From Planctomycetota bacterium (GTDB taxonomy: Bacteria; Planctomycetota; UBA1135), in contig JAQWRF010000079.1 in the NCBI GenBank assembly GCA_029243845.1, forward strand, positions 1-6,808: DNA of 6,808 bases, written 5' to 3'. Below are positions 1 to 6,709 of this stretch, piece by piece. Each line of letters begins with the position of its first letter. Within the stretch, counting starts at the first letter, position 1. The notes beneath the pieces are model-generated. The model did no database searches and was not told the origin of the DNA. It worked only from the letters and a program-made list of their open reading frames with translations. The position numbers and the translations under genes are program-made.

Positions 1-1749
1 TATCTCTACGCCGAAATCGAGTCTAATTCTTCTGACAACTCGACATTTGACATGATCGAGATTTACCGCGCTTTCGAGTCCGCGGGCAAAACCATAGACG
101 ACGGCATTGTCCTAAATGTTCCAAACGGATTGACTACCAAAACAGCAAGCGGCTGGACAACTTTCTTCTATAGCTTCGGTCCAATCTTACTGTTCATGTT
201 GCTGTTCTACTTCTTGTTTATGCGCCAACGTGGCGGACAAGGTGGCATGATGGGCTTCCCAAAATCACGCGCAACTTTATATAACAAAGAGCATCGCACC
301 GGCGTTACTTTCGCCGATGTCGCGGGTGTTGATGAAGCCAAAGAAGAGGTCTCAGAGATAACCGAATTCTTGCGCAATCCTGGTAAGTTCACCTCACTAG
401 GCGGACGCCTTCCGCGTGGTGTACTGCTAGTGGGCCCTCCGGGAACGGGTAAGACTTTATTAGCTAAAGCAATCGCTGGTGAAGCCGACGTGCCATTCAT
501 TAGTATTAGCGGTTCTGACTTTGTAGAGATGTTTGTGGGTGTTGGCGCAAGCCGTGTTCGCGATCTGTTCGAGCAAGCGCGCAAAGAATCGCCATGTATC
601 ATTTTCTTAGATGAAATTGATGCGGTTGGTCGCAAGCGTGGCCAGGGCACTGGCGGCGGCAACGACGAGCGCGAACAAACACTAAATGCAATCCTCGTTG
701 AAATGGACGGTTTTAGTTCGGATGAACGCATTATCGTAATCGCAGCGACTAACCGCGCCGATGTTCTTGATCGCGCGTTATTGCGTCCGGGTCGATTCGA
801 TCGTCAGGTTACCGTCGACTTGCCTGATGTCAAAGGGCGCGAAGCCATACTGAAGGTGCATGCTGGCCTGGTCAAAATGCACCCTGACACTTGCCTAAAG
901 AGCCTTGCTAAAGGCACTCCTGGCTTTTCTGGCGCTGAGTTGGCTGCATTGCTTAACGAGGCAGCAATTATTGCCGCGATGGCTGGCCACCACCACGTAT
1001 CTCAAGACGATCTCGAGGAGTCGCGTGACAAGGTGCGCTTTGGTCGTCAAAAGAAATCGCATGCTATGGACGAAAAGGATTTGCGCGAGACCGCAATTCA
1101 CGAAGCAGGCCATGCCGTTGTAAGTTACTTCATGGAGCACTCTGATCCTGTGCACAAAATAACGATCATCCCGCGCGGAAATGCTCTTGGAGCGACGTTC
1201 TTCTTGCCAGAAAAAGATCATTACAACTGGTCGAAGAAACAACTTCTCGATGAAATATGTGTTTTATTTGGTGGTTATGCTGCCGAACAGCCCTTCTTAA
1301 ATGACACCTCGGCTGGCGTCTCCAACGACTTAGAGCGGGCGACCAAGCTTGCGCACACTATGGTGCGACGCTTTGGCATGAGCTCGTTGGGCCCTATCAA
1401 CCTCGACTTGCAGCAAAACGAATGGGGCATGGGAGAACGTATGTACTCAGAAAAAACTGCGCAACTTATTGATGAGGAAGTAGCGCAAATTGTTTCTGAC
1501 CAGCAACTCCGTGCAGACGACATCATTCGCGATAGGCATGATTTAATTCAAACCGTCACCGAGGCTCTAATAAAATACGAAACCATCAACAGCGAAGAGT
1601 TTACGGCCTTGATGAAAGGCACCAGCGTTGAGGATTTACGTGAAGAAACAAAAACGGTTGTTGAGATGCCATCCGTCCCGCCTCCAGTGCCTGGAGCCGA
1701 CGCAGCTAATGAGACTATTGCCGAAGACAACAGCCCTCAAGCTGAATGA
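1..1749 (+). CDS. ftsH: ATP-dependent zinc metalloprotease FtsH, 5' end outside window
   Basis: Membrane-anchored AAA+ protease that unfolds and degrades membrane and short-lived cytosolic proteins as a hexamer. The reading frame is open from base 1, so the ATG at 52 is internal. Compared with E. coli FtsH (644 aa), roughly 60 N-terminal residues (first membrane helix and start of the periplasmic domain) are missing; 582 codons are present. The visible order is: rest of the periplasmic domain; second membrane helix (about 166-222) ending in FMRQ; Walker A GPPGTGKT (433-456); pore Phe (532) in MFVGVGASR; Walker B with DE at 610-615; second region of homology (742-807) with Arg fingers at 793 and 802; zinc site HEAGH (1099-1113); third zinc ligand Asp in SND (1327-1329). 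All catalytic residues are intact. The C-terminus is a short Pro/acidic tail. The second region of homology reads [11 protein letters not shown] where E. coli has NRPDVLDPALL. The 3' end overlaps folP. Confidence 0.97.
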   Translation, partial: YLYAEIESNSSDNSTFDMIEIYRAFESAGKTIDDGIVLNVPNGLTTKTASGWTTFFYSFGPILLFMLLFYFLFMRQRGGQGGMMGFPKSRATLYNKEHRTGVTFADVAGVDEAKEEVSEITEFLRNPGKFTSLGGRLPRGVLLVGPPGTGKTLLAKAIAGEADVPFISISGSDFVEMFVGVGASRVRDLFEQARKESPCIIFLDEIDAVGRKRGQGTGGGNDEREQTLNAILVEMDGFSSDERIIVIAATNRADVLDRALLRPGRFDRQVTVDLPDVKGREAILKVHAGLVKMHPDTCLKSLAKGTPGFSGAELAALLNEAAIIAAMAGHHHVSQDDLEESRDKVRFGRQKKSHAMDEKDLRETAIHEAGHAVVSYFMEHSDPVHKITIIPRGNALGATFFLPEKDHYNWSKKQLLDEICVLFGGYAAEQPFLNDTSAGVSNDLERATKLAHTMVRRFGMSSLGPINLDLQQNEWGMGERMYSEKTAQLIDEEVAQIVSDQQLRADDIIRDRHDLIQTVTEALIKYETINSEEFTALMKGTSVEDLREETKTVVEMPSVPPPVPGADAANETIAEDNSPQAE

Positions 1750-2746
1750 GTTTGAGTGGCGGGCAGCGACTTTAGAGAGTCAAGCTGCCCGTAGTGCCCT
1801 AGCGAGCAAAGGTTTTCATTGGCAACGCTTGCTCGATGACGGCAGTTCGTTGTATCTGCGCCATGGCGACTGTTGCGAAGCCGACCTGAATGACAGCGCA
1901 GCCGCTGACGTATACCAGGCATTGCTTTACGCCGAGGGAGCTAATACCCGCCCTATTGCTAAGGCCAAATTTATGGCGATTGTTAATTTGACAGCGGACT
2001 CTTTTTCCGATGGTGGCACTTACCAAACGAGCGACGCCCATTTGCTCAAGCACTGCCAACAATTAATTGACGAGGGTGCGAACATCCTCGATCTTGGCGC
2101 TGAATCTACCCGCCCTGGCGCTGAAGAAGTAGATGCCCCTACGCAAATTGATTTACTCAGTAATGCGATGCGCGTTTTGTCACCATTAGATGTTCCCCTG
2201 TCGATTGATACGCGCAACGCAATAGTTGCCGATCATTGCCTTGCTGTTGGCGCGGTGATGATTAATGATGTGTCGGCTTTTAGCGACGCGGACATGCCAG
2301 CGGTAGTTGCAAAGCATGATGCCCAAGTGGTGATAATGCACAGTCGTGCGACACCTAAAACTATGCATCAGCATTGCAACTATGATTATTTAATTGGTGA
2401 AATTTGCGACGAATTGGCGCAGCGCATCAATCGTGGCTTAAACGAAGGCATCAATCCAGAAAGAATCATCATCGACCCTGGCCTTGGATTTGCCAAAGAT
2501 GCACGCCAGAACTTCGAAATTGTCCACCACCTAAATGCATTCCGCAGTCTCGGATTCCCTGTATTAGCAGGCCCTTCTCGCAAATCATTTCTTGCCAGCG
2601 TACTTCCTGAAAGGGCTGCTGCGCAGCGTGATGGAGCGACAGCTGGTGCCGCAAGTATTTGCGCCTACCAGGGTGCAGAATATTTGCGACTCCATTGTGG
2701 CGGAATGAATTGGGATGCGGTTAAAATAGCTCAAGCATGCAGCTAA
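1709..2746 (+). CDS. folP: Dihydropteroate synthase with N-terminal extension; start uncertain
   Basis: Joins pterin pyrophosphate and p-aminobenzoate to make dihydropteroate in folate synthesis; cytosolic TIM barrel and the sulfonamide target. Numbered from ATG 1709 (345 aa), the family signatures are: VNLTADSFSDGG (92-103, usually NVTPDSFSDGG), DLGAESTRPGA (128-138), SIDTR (165-169), INDVS (185-189), IIDPGLGFAK (254-263), GPSRKSF (288-294) and RLH (327-329). The residues matching E. coli N22, D56, D96, N115, D185, K221, R255 and H257 are all kept, so the enzyme should be active. The core starts near residue 87, leaving an extension I do not recognise (E. coli FolP is 282 aa with this Asn at 22). 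The start is unclear. ATG 1709 overlaps ftsH by 41 nt and has only a weak GGAG at 1693, 12 nt upstream; the frame is open further upstream to ATG 1628; no in-frame ATG follows until 1973, inside the core. The end overlaps cdaA by 10 nt. Confidence 0.93.
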   Translation: MRLLPKTTALKLNEFEWRAATLESQAARSALASKGFHWQRLLDDGSSLYLRHGDCCEADLNDSAAADVYQALLYAEGANTRPIAKAKFMAIVNLTADSFSDGGTYQTSDAHLLKHCQQLIDEGANILDLGAESTRPGAEEVDAPTQIDLLSNAMRVLSPLDVPLSIDTRNAIVADHCLAVGAVMINDVSAFSDADMPAVVAKHDAQVVIMHSRATPKTMHQHCNYDYLIGEICDELAQRINRGLNEGINPERIIIDPGLGFAKDARQNFEIVHHLNAFRSLGFPVLAGPSRKSFLASVLPERAAAQRDGATAGAASICAYQGAEYLRLHCGGMNWDAVKIAQACS

Positions 2747-3561
2747 GCGCATTTCACTTCTCGGACGCAATTGAGATTTTAATTCTCAGTGTAGTTATCT
2801 ACGCTATTTTGCGATTTATTCGCAATACGCGTGGCTCGCGATTGCTGCAGGGACTCATAACCTTCGTTATCTTCTCAGGACTTGTGCTTGGCGCCCTCGA
2901 GTTTGTGTTGCCGGGCGGCTTAAGCGTAATCACCTTTATTCTGTCACTAGTTGCTCCAGGACTTGCAGTAATCGTTGTAATCTTGTTCCAAGAAGAGATT
3001 CGCGTTGGCATTTCGCGATTCAATCAAGGCGAAAGACTGTTCCGGCGTTTCCGCACTGGCGTCATCACCATTAACTCGGTGGCGATGATTAGCACCTCAT
3101 GTAAGCGCATGTCCTTGCAACGTACTGGTGCCCTCATTGCTATCGAGCGCCAACATTCGTTAAAACCATTTAGTGAACATGGCGTGAAACTCGAGTTGCC
3201 AGTTAGCTCGATGATGCTTGAGACTATTTTTTTCCCGTCAGCGCCTATGCACGATGGCGCGGTGTTAATTCGTGGCACGCAAATCATTGCAGCAAAGTGC
3301 GTGTTACCGATGACTACAGCGACTGATGTCCAGAGTAATTATGGCACACGTCATCGCGCAGCTATGGGGCTCAGCGAAAAATCTGATGCAGTGGTTATTA
3401 TTGTCAGCGAAGAAACCGGAGAAATCGGTATTGCTATAGAAGGAGTCATGCACAAACCTCTAGCACACAACGATGTTGAAGGAATGCTGAACAAGCTATT
3501 GTCAGCACCCGCCACAGCGCAAAGTGACGATGTTCAAGACGAGCAGCGAGGTCAAGCATGA
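2737..3561 (+). CDS. cdaA: Membrane diadenylate cyclase CdaA (DacA)
   Basis: Condenses two ATP into the second messenger c-di-AMP, which controls potassium and osmolyte transport and cell-wall homeostasis in many bacteria. The 274 aa protein has the usual CdaA layout: three N-terminal membrane helices (about residues 11-28, 37-58 and 62-85), a linker, then the DAC domain (about 105-240). The catalytic motifs are intact: DGA at 173-175 in PMHDGAVLI, and RHR at 205-207 in GTRHRAAMGLSE, followed by VSEETG (223-228). Length matches the family (about 270). The C-terminus (about 256-274) is a polar tail rich in Asp, Gln and Glu. Start ATG 2737 fits the first helix and overlaps the folP stop by 10 nt; there is no clear Shine-Dalgarno, so translation may depend on folP. 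It shares an ATGA junction with ybbR, its usual regulator. Confidence 0.96.
   Translation: MQLSAFHFSDAIEILILSVVIYAILRFIRNTRGSRLLQGLITFVIFSGLVLGALEFVLPGGLSVITFILSLVAPGLAVIVVILFQEEIRVGISRFNQGERLFRRFRTGVITINSVAMISTSCKRMSLQRTGALIAIERQHSLKPFSEHGVKLELPVSSMMLETIFFPSAPMHDGAVLIRGTQIIAAKCVLPMTTATDVQSNYGTRHRAAMGLSEKSDAVVIIVSEETGEIGIAIEGVMHKPLAHNDVEGMLNKLLSAPATAQSDDVQDEQRGQA
3548..3551 (+). promoter_or_regulatory. Likely ribosome binding site of ybbR
   Basis: GAGG lies 6 nt before the ybbR ATG at 3558, inside the last codons of cdaA. It is the only well-spaced Shine-Dalgarno-like site I see in front of any plus-strand start here, and it supports ATG 3558. With the ATGA overlap it suggests both reinitiation and independent initiation are possible. 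Confidence 0.5.
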
Positions 3562-4706
3562 ACCGTATCATCAACCTTTTCACAAACGATATTATTCGCA
3601 AAGCTATTGCTGTATGCTGCGCCTTCTTCTTGTGGCATCAAGTCCAGGGTGCGATTTCAGTAGACCGCCAGGTCAAGTTTGATGTCACGACTTTGTCTCA
3701 ACAGGGATTGGGTCAAAACAATTTTACGTTGCGCGTCACCCCACCCGATGGATGGAAACTAACCAATCCGTCAAGCGGCGATACCATTTCTATTTGGTTT
3801 AGAGGCTCTAACTCAGAATTACAAAACTTCACTGCGAGTCAGTGTTCGGCAAGTATCGTGGTTCATTTCGACGCCGACAGCACTCAAGACCGCATTGATT
3901 TTATTGTGTCACCAAGTGAACTCGATTGGTTACGACCAGGCGATGCGCATTATCTACTTAAAGATATAAACCGCGCACAGCCGCTGCAGAAGCTTACTTT
4001 CGAACGTATTACCGAGAACGTGCACGTGTTGGACTATCGTGACATTGCGATTGTTGGCGAGACAGCAAGCACTCACATCATCGATGTTGCACAAGCCCGT
4101 TTCATCAACCACTCACAGGTTACGCTAACTGGGCCAAAGTTCGCAATGGATCGCTTGCAGCTGCAACTCAGCTATCAAGGCGATGGCAGTTTGCCTAGTC
4201 TGCTAAACCCACTACGCCTCGCAACCAACACCCGCCAAGATGTGCACCCACGCTTGCATCTTGCCGACGAGTGGGAAGCCGCCGGAATACGCATGAGCCC
4301 GCGGCAAATTGATGTGAGCGTGCCAGTACGATTAAGGCAAAGCGCAAAGTTTGTTTGGCTGCCATCTGCAACCGATTTACAAATCTTGCAGGCTGATGAT
4401 AGTGTTGGTGAATGGCAGGTACGCCCATGGGAACCGACTCAATGGATTGCGGAGCTTCCAAATGTAAGCGCCACCGATGCACGCGCGACTGTCATTAATA
4501 CGCAATGGATTAACGACCATGTCGTTTTGCTATTGCCTCTTAGTAATCTATCAAGTGATAGCTTCAGCGGAACTTCTCTTGCGGTGCAGGCTACGCTGAT
4601 TGGCTTTGAGAATACCGACGATCTTCTGTTTTACCAACAGAACATGCGCATTCGTGCCATCGAACCTGACGATGCGATGGTTACCGTATTACGAATCGAA
4701 CAATGA
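3558..4706 (+). CDS. cdaR: YbbR-domain protein, CdaA regulator (CdaR-like)
   Basis: Predicted membrane-anchored protein exposed outside the cytoplasmic membrane, the usual partner and regulator of CdaA. It has a short cytoplasmic start, one uncleaved-looking membrane helix (about residues 13-28, IRKAIAVCCAFFLW, resembling the 'lKi.SllfAi.LW' start of YbbR proteins), then about 350 residues of beta-rich sequence. Weak YbbR-type features are a V.LTGPKFAMDRL segment (about nt 4117-4161) and a DVSVPVRLR strand (about nt 4312-4338). I infer two or three degenerate YbbR repeats; the last third is hard to assign. The identification rests as much on position between cdaA and glmM as on sequence. The start ATG overlaps the cdaA stop (ATGA), with GAGG upstream. 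At 382 aa it falls in the broad length range of the family, where repeat number varies. The gene name follows the Firmicutes homologue; regulation of CdaA in this lineage is inferred. Confidence 0.85.
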   Translation: MNRIINLFTNDIIRKAIAVCCAFFLWHQVQGAISVDRQVKFDVTTLSQQGLGQNNFTLRVTPPDGWKLTNPSSGDTISIWFRGSNSELQNFTASQCSASIVVHFDADSTQDRIDFIVSPSELDWLRPGDAHYLLKDINRAQPLQKLTFERITENVHVLDYRDIAIVGETASTHIIDVAQARFINHSQVTLTGPKFAMDRLQLQLSYQGDGSLPSLLNPLRLATNTRQDVHPRLHLADEWEAAGIRMSPRQIDVSVPVRLRQSAKFVWLPSATDLQILQADDSVGEWQVRPWEPTQWIAELPNVSATDARATVINTQWINDHVVLLLPLSNLSSDSFSGTSLAVQATLIGFENTDDLLFYQQNMRIRAIEPDDAMVTVLRIEQ

Positions 4707-6070
4707 GCACCCCCTTATTTGGCACCGACGGTATCCGCGGCAAGGCCGGGGTTTACCCTTTAGTCGACGACATGATCTCGCGCCTCGGGCAGGTTCTAGC
4801 CTCGCGCCTGCATTGCGATTTCCCTAATGCCGACACTGGACATAAAGTTCTAATCGGGCACGATGGTCGCGCTAGCGGCGAATCTTTAGCAGCTGCCATT
4901 GCTGCTGGACTCGCATCCGGTGGCATCGATGTCGACATTGTCGGCTTAGCGACCACTCCCTGCGTCGCTTACTTAACCTACGCTGGTAACTACCACGGTG
5001 GCGTTGTCATCTCGGCATCGCACAACCCCGCTGCCGATAACGGTATCAAACTTCTCGGCCACAATGGCGCCAAGTTAGAAAAAGCAATTGAACAAGATCT
5101 CGAAAGCGAATGCTTAAGCGATAAGCAATTTGCCGAGCACTCGCGTCAAGGTAATATCGCGCGCTGCCAAGATTTATGCGCGGACTACATTTTATGGTTG
5201 CGTGGCGAGGTTTTTCCTGACCTCGACCTTAGTGGTCAAAAAATTCTTATCGATTGCGCGAATGGTGCAGCAAGTGAAATTGCGCCACGTGTTATGAAGG
5301 CCTTCGGTGCTGAAGCAATACTAATGCATGCTGCTCCAAATGGCAGCAACATCAACCTTGATTGCGGCGCAACTAAGCCGCAAGTCTGCGCTACTGAGAT
5401 GTTAAAGCATCAATATGACGCTGGGCTAAGCCTTGATGGCGATGCAGATCGTGGCATTTTATGCGACAACACTGGGCGCATACTCGATGGCGATACTATT
5501 CTTGCAGGACTGGGCCAAGCCATGTCACAGCAACAAAAATTAGCCAACAATACTGTCGTTGCGACGGTCATGAGTAACCTGGCGCTCGAGACATATCTTA
5601 AAGAATCAGGCGTGACCCTTCTGCGCACTCAAGTAGGCGATAAGTATGTTGCCCAAGAGATGCGCAACGGTAATCACAATCTTGGCGGCGAGAAGTCAGG
5701 TCATATTTTATTTGGTGCCGAACACGGTTTCAGAGGAGATGGTCTCTACACTTTGCTGCGAGTGCTGCAAGCCATGCAGTCGCAAAAGGCCTGTTTAAGC
5801 GACTTCGCAGCGGATTACAGCGACTTCCCACAGATTCTGAGCAACTTCAAGTCTACTAAGCGTTGCTCCTTAGAAGAGCTGCCACAGCTATATGCCGAGT
5901 GCAAAAAAATCGACAGCGAACTCGCTGGCCGAGGTCGTACCGTGGTGAGATTCTCAGGAACTGAGATGCTATTGCGCTTAATGGTCGAAGCCGACGAAAT
6001 TGAATTGGTCGAACAATCCTTACAACGGCTCGAAGCTGCTGCCCGGCGCGATAAAATTCTAGCTGATTGA
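4703..6070 (+). CDS. glmM: Phosphoglucosamine mutase GlmM
   Basis: Converts glucosamine-6-phosphate to glucosamine-1-phosphate, the step before GlmU in making UDP-GlcNAc for peptidoglycan and lipopolysaccharide. The 455 aa length fits the family (E. coli 445). It starts with LFGTDGIRG (residues 5-13), typical of GlmM. The phosphoserine motif ISASHNP is at 103-109 (phosphorylated Ser 106), the metal-binding loop DGDADR at 245-250, the sugar-binding GGEKSGH at 328-334, and the phosphate-binding loop RFSGTE at 416-421. All catalytic elements are present. The last loop reads RFSGTEML where many homologues have RxSGTEP, so the following Pro is replaced by Met. ATG 4703 overlaps the ybbR stop as ATGA; no clear Shine-Dalgarno precedes it, which suggests translational coupling. 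In B. subtilis and Lactococcus GlmM binds and inhibits CdaA, and the shared operon fits such a link. Confidence 0.97.
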   Translation: MSTPLFGTDGIRGKAGVYPLVDDMISRLGQVLASRLHCDFPNADTGHKVLIGHDGRASGESLAAAIAAGLASGGIDVDIVGLATTPCVAYLTYAGNYHGGVVISASHNPAADNGIKLLGHNGAKLEKAIEQDLESECLSDKQFAEHSRQGNIARCQDLCADYILWLRGEVFPDLDLSGQKILIDCANGAASEIAPRVMKAFGAEAILMHAAPNGSNINLDCGATKPQVCATEMLKHQYDAGLSLDGDADRGILCDNTGRILDGDTILAGLGQAMSQQQKLANNTVVATVMSNLALETYLKESGVTLLRTQVGDKYVAQEMRNGNHNLGGEKSGHILFGAEHGFRGDGLYTLLRVLQAMQSQKACLSDFAADYSDFPQILSNFKSTKRCSLEELPQLYAECKKIDSELAGRGRTVVRFSGTEMLLRLMVEADEIELVEQSLQRLEAAARRDKILAD

Positions 6071-6072
6071 CC

Positions 6073-6675
6073 ATGGCAACTTTTTTAGCACTAGAGCTGT
6101 CATCGTCACATTGCACAGTTGCCGTTTCTCGCAACGACAAGATTACGCAGCACGACTTCAGCGACCAACGTGGGCGCGGAGTGGTATGCGCCATCGAAAA
6201 CATACTTAGCGAATTGTCGATTGAACCAAAGCGGCTCGATGCCATTTATGTCGGCATTGGCCCTGGCTCTTACACGGGATTGCGCATTGCTTGCTCTGCC
6301 GCAATGATGTTTGCATATTCGCTGGGAATAGAATGTCATGGCATTAACTCCTTCGAAGCGATGGCATGGCGCGCTGCAAAGCAGCAGCCACTTACCATTA
6401 TTTTAGACGCCTATCGCCAACAATATTATCACGCCGAGTATTATGTCGAAAAACAAAAACTTATCTGCCGTCAACAACCGCACATCATAGAGCAAGCAGA
6501 TTGGGACAGTACGCGTGAATCCTCGTCTCCAGATACTTGCGCAGAAGACATCCTTCGTTTTGCAAACGAGTTCATTGACAAACACGCTGATACGCCATCC
6601 AATCATCTGTTTGCCGCCGAACCGCTCTATCTGCGACCACCCGCATTTAGGCAACAAAAAAAAGAGCGCGACTAA
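6073..6675 (+). CDS. tsaB: tRNA t6A modification protein TsaB
   Basis: Non-catalytic ASKHA-fold partner of TsaD in the TsaB-TsaD-TsaE complex, which adds threonylcarbamoyl to adenosine 37 of ANN-decoding tRNAs. Evidence, numbered from ATG 6073 (200 aa): N-terminal strand FLALELSSS (4-12, usually LaIDTS, so the Asp is Glu here), the hallmark GPGSYTGLRI (63-72), the helix after it, INSFEAMAWRAA (91-102), the strand TIILDAYRQQYYHAEYY (108-124, family pattern 'vaiDAR...vY.a.Y'), and PLYLRPP (184-190), the usual end signature. It is somewhat short (E. coli 231 aa). The final residues QKKERD are encoded by the stem and T-tract of a minus-strand terminator. ATG 6073 lies 2 nt past the glmM stop; an in-frame TTG at 6067, overlapping the stop as TTGA, is an alternative adding two residues. 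No clear Shine-Dalgarno is seen. Confidence 0.92.
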   Translation: MATFLALELSSSHCTVAVSRNDKITQHDFSDQRGRGVVCAIENILSELSIEPKRLDAIYVGIGPGSYTGLRIACSAAMMFAYSLGIECHGINSFEAMAWRAAKQQPLTIILDAYRQQYYHAEYYVEKQKLICRQQPHIIEQADWDSTRESSSPDTCAEDILRFANEFIDKHADTPSNHLFAAEPLYLRPPAFRQQKKERD

Positions 6676-6692
6676 ATAAATAGGCGCGCTCT
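6656..6692 (-). terminator. Rho-independent terminator of the minus-strand histone-like gene
   Basis: Perfect 8-bp inverted repeat, agagcgcg (6663-6670) and cgcgctct (6685-6692), with a 14-nt A/T-rich loop. Read on the minus strand, the GC-rich stem is followed by an unbroken run of eight T (complement of A 6656-6663, the first in the stem), the classic intrinsic-terminator layout. It starts 17 nt after the stop of the minus-strand gene. On the plus strand the stem is followed by aaaacctaagg with no T run, so it is probably poor at ending the ftsH-tsaB transcript. It overlaps the last codons of tsaB. Confidence 0.8.
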
Positions 6693-6709
6693 AAAACCTA
6701 AGGCGTTAT

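Noticed and set aside
52..54. ATG at 52 as the start of ftsH
   Set aside because: The frame is open to base 1 and a start here would drop the first membrane helix and half of the periplasmic domain; the true start is upstream of the window.
895..1242. Minus-strand open frame opposite the ftsH protease domain (115 codons), and similar antisense frames elsewhere
   Set aside because: Their translations show no domain or membrane pattern, and each lies over a well-identified plus-strand gene; they are by-products of its codon use.
1628..1708. ATG at 1628 as the start of folP
   Set aside because: It would overlap ftsH by over 120 nt and the added residues (basic, Cys/Leu-rich) look like an out-of-frame reading of the FtsH tail. 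It cannot be fully excluded, but ATG 1709 is the more economical choice.
6067..6069. TTG at 6067 as the start of tsaB
   Set aside because: An ATG two codons later at 6073 gives the normal TsaB N-terminus; the TTGA overlap is possible but less likely than ATG.
6663..6692. The same hairpin as a strong terminator for the plus-strand operon
   Set aside because: Downstream of the stem on the plus strand the sequence is aaaacctaagg, with no T run, so at best it is a weak or Rho-assisted stop.
6676..6709. Small RNA or promoter in the only intergenic gap
   Set aside because: The 34 bp are mostly taken up by the terminator loop and arm; no -35/-10 pair or other structure is visible.
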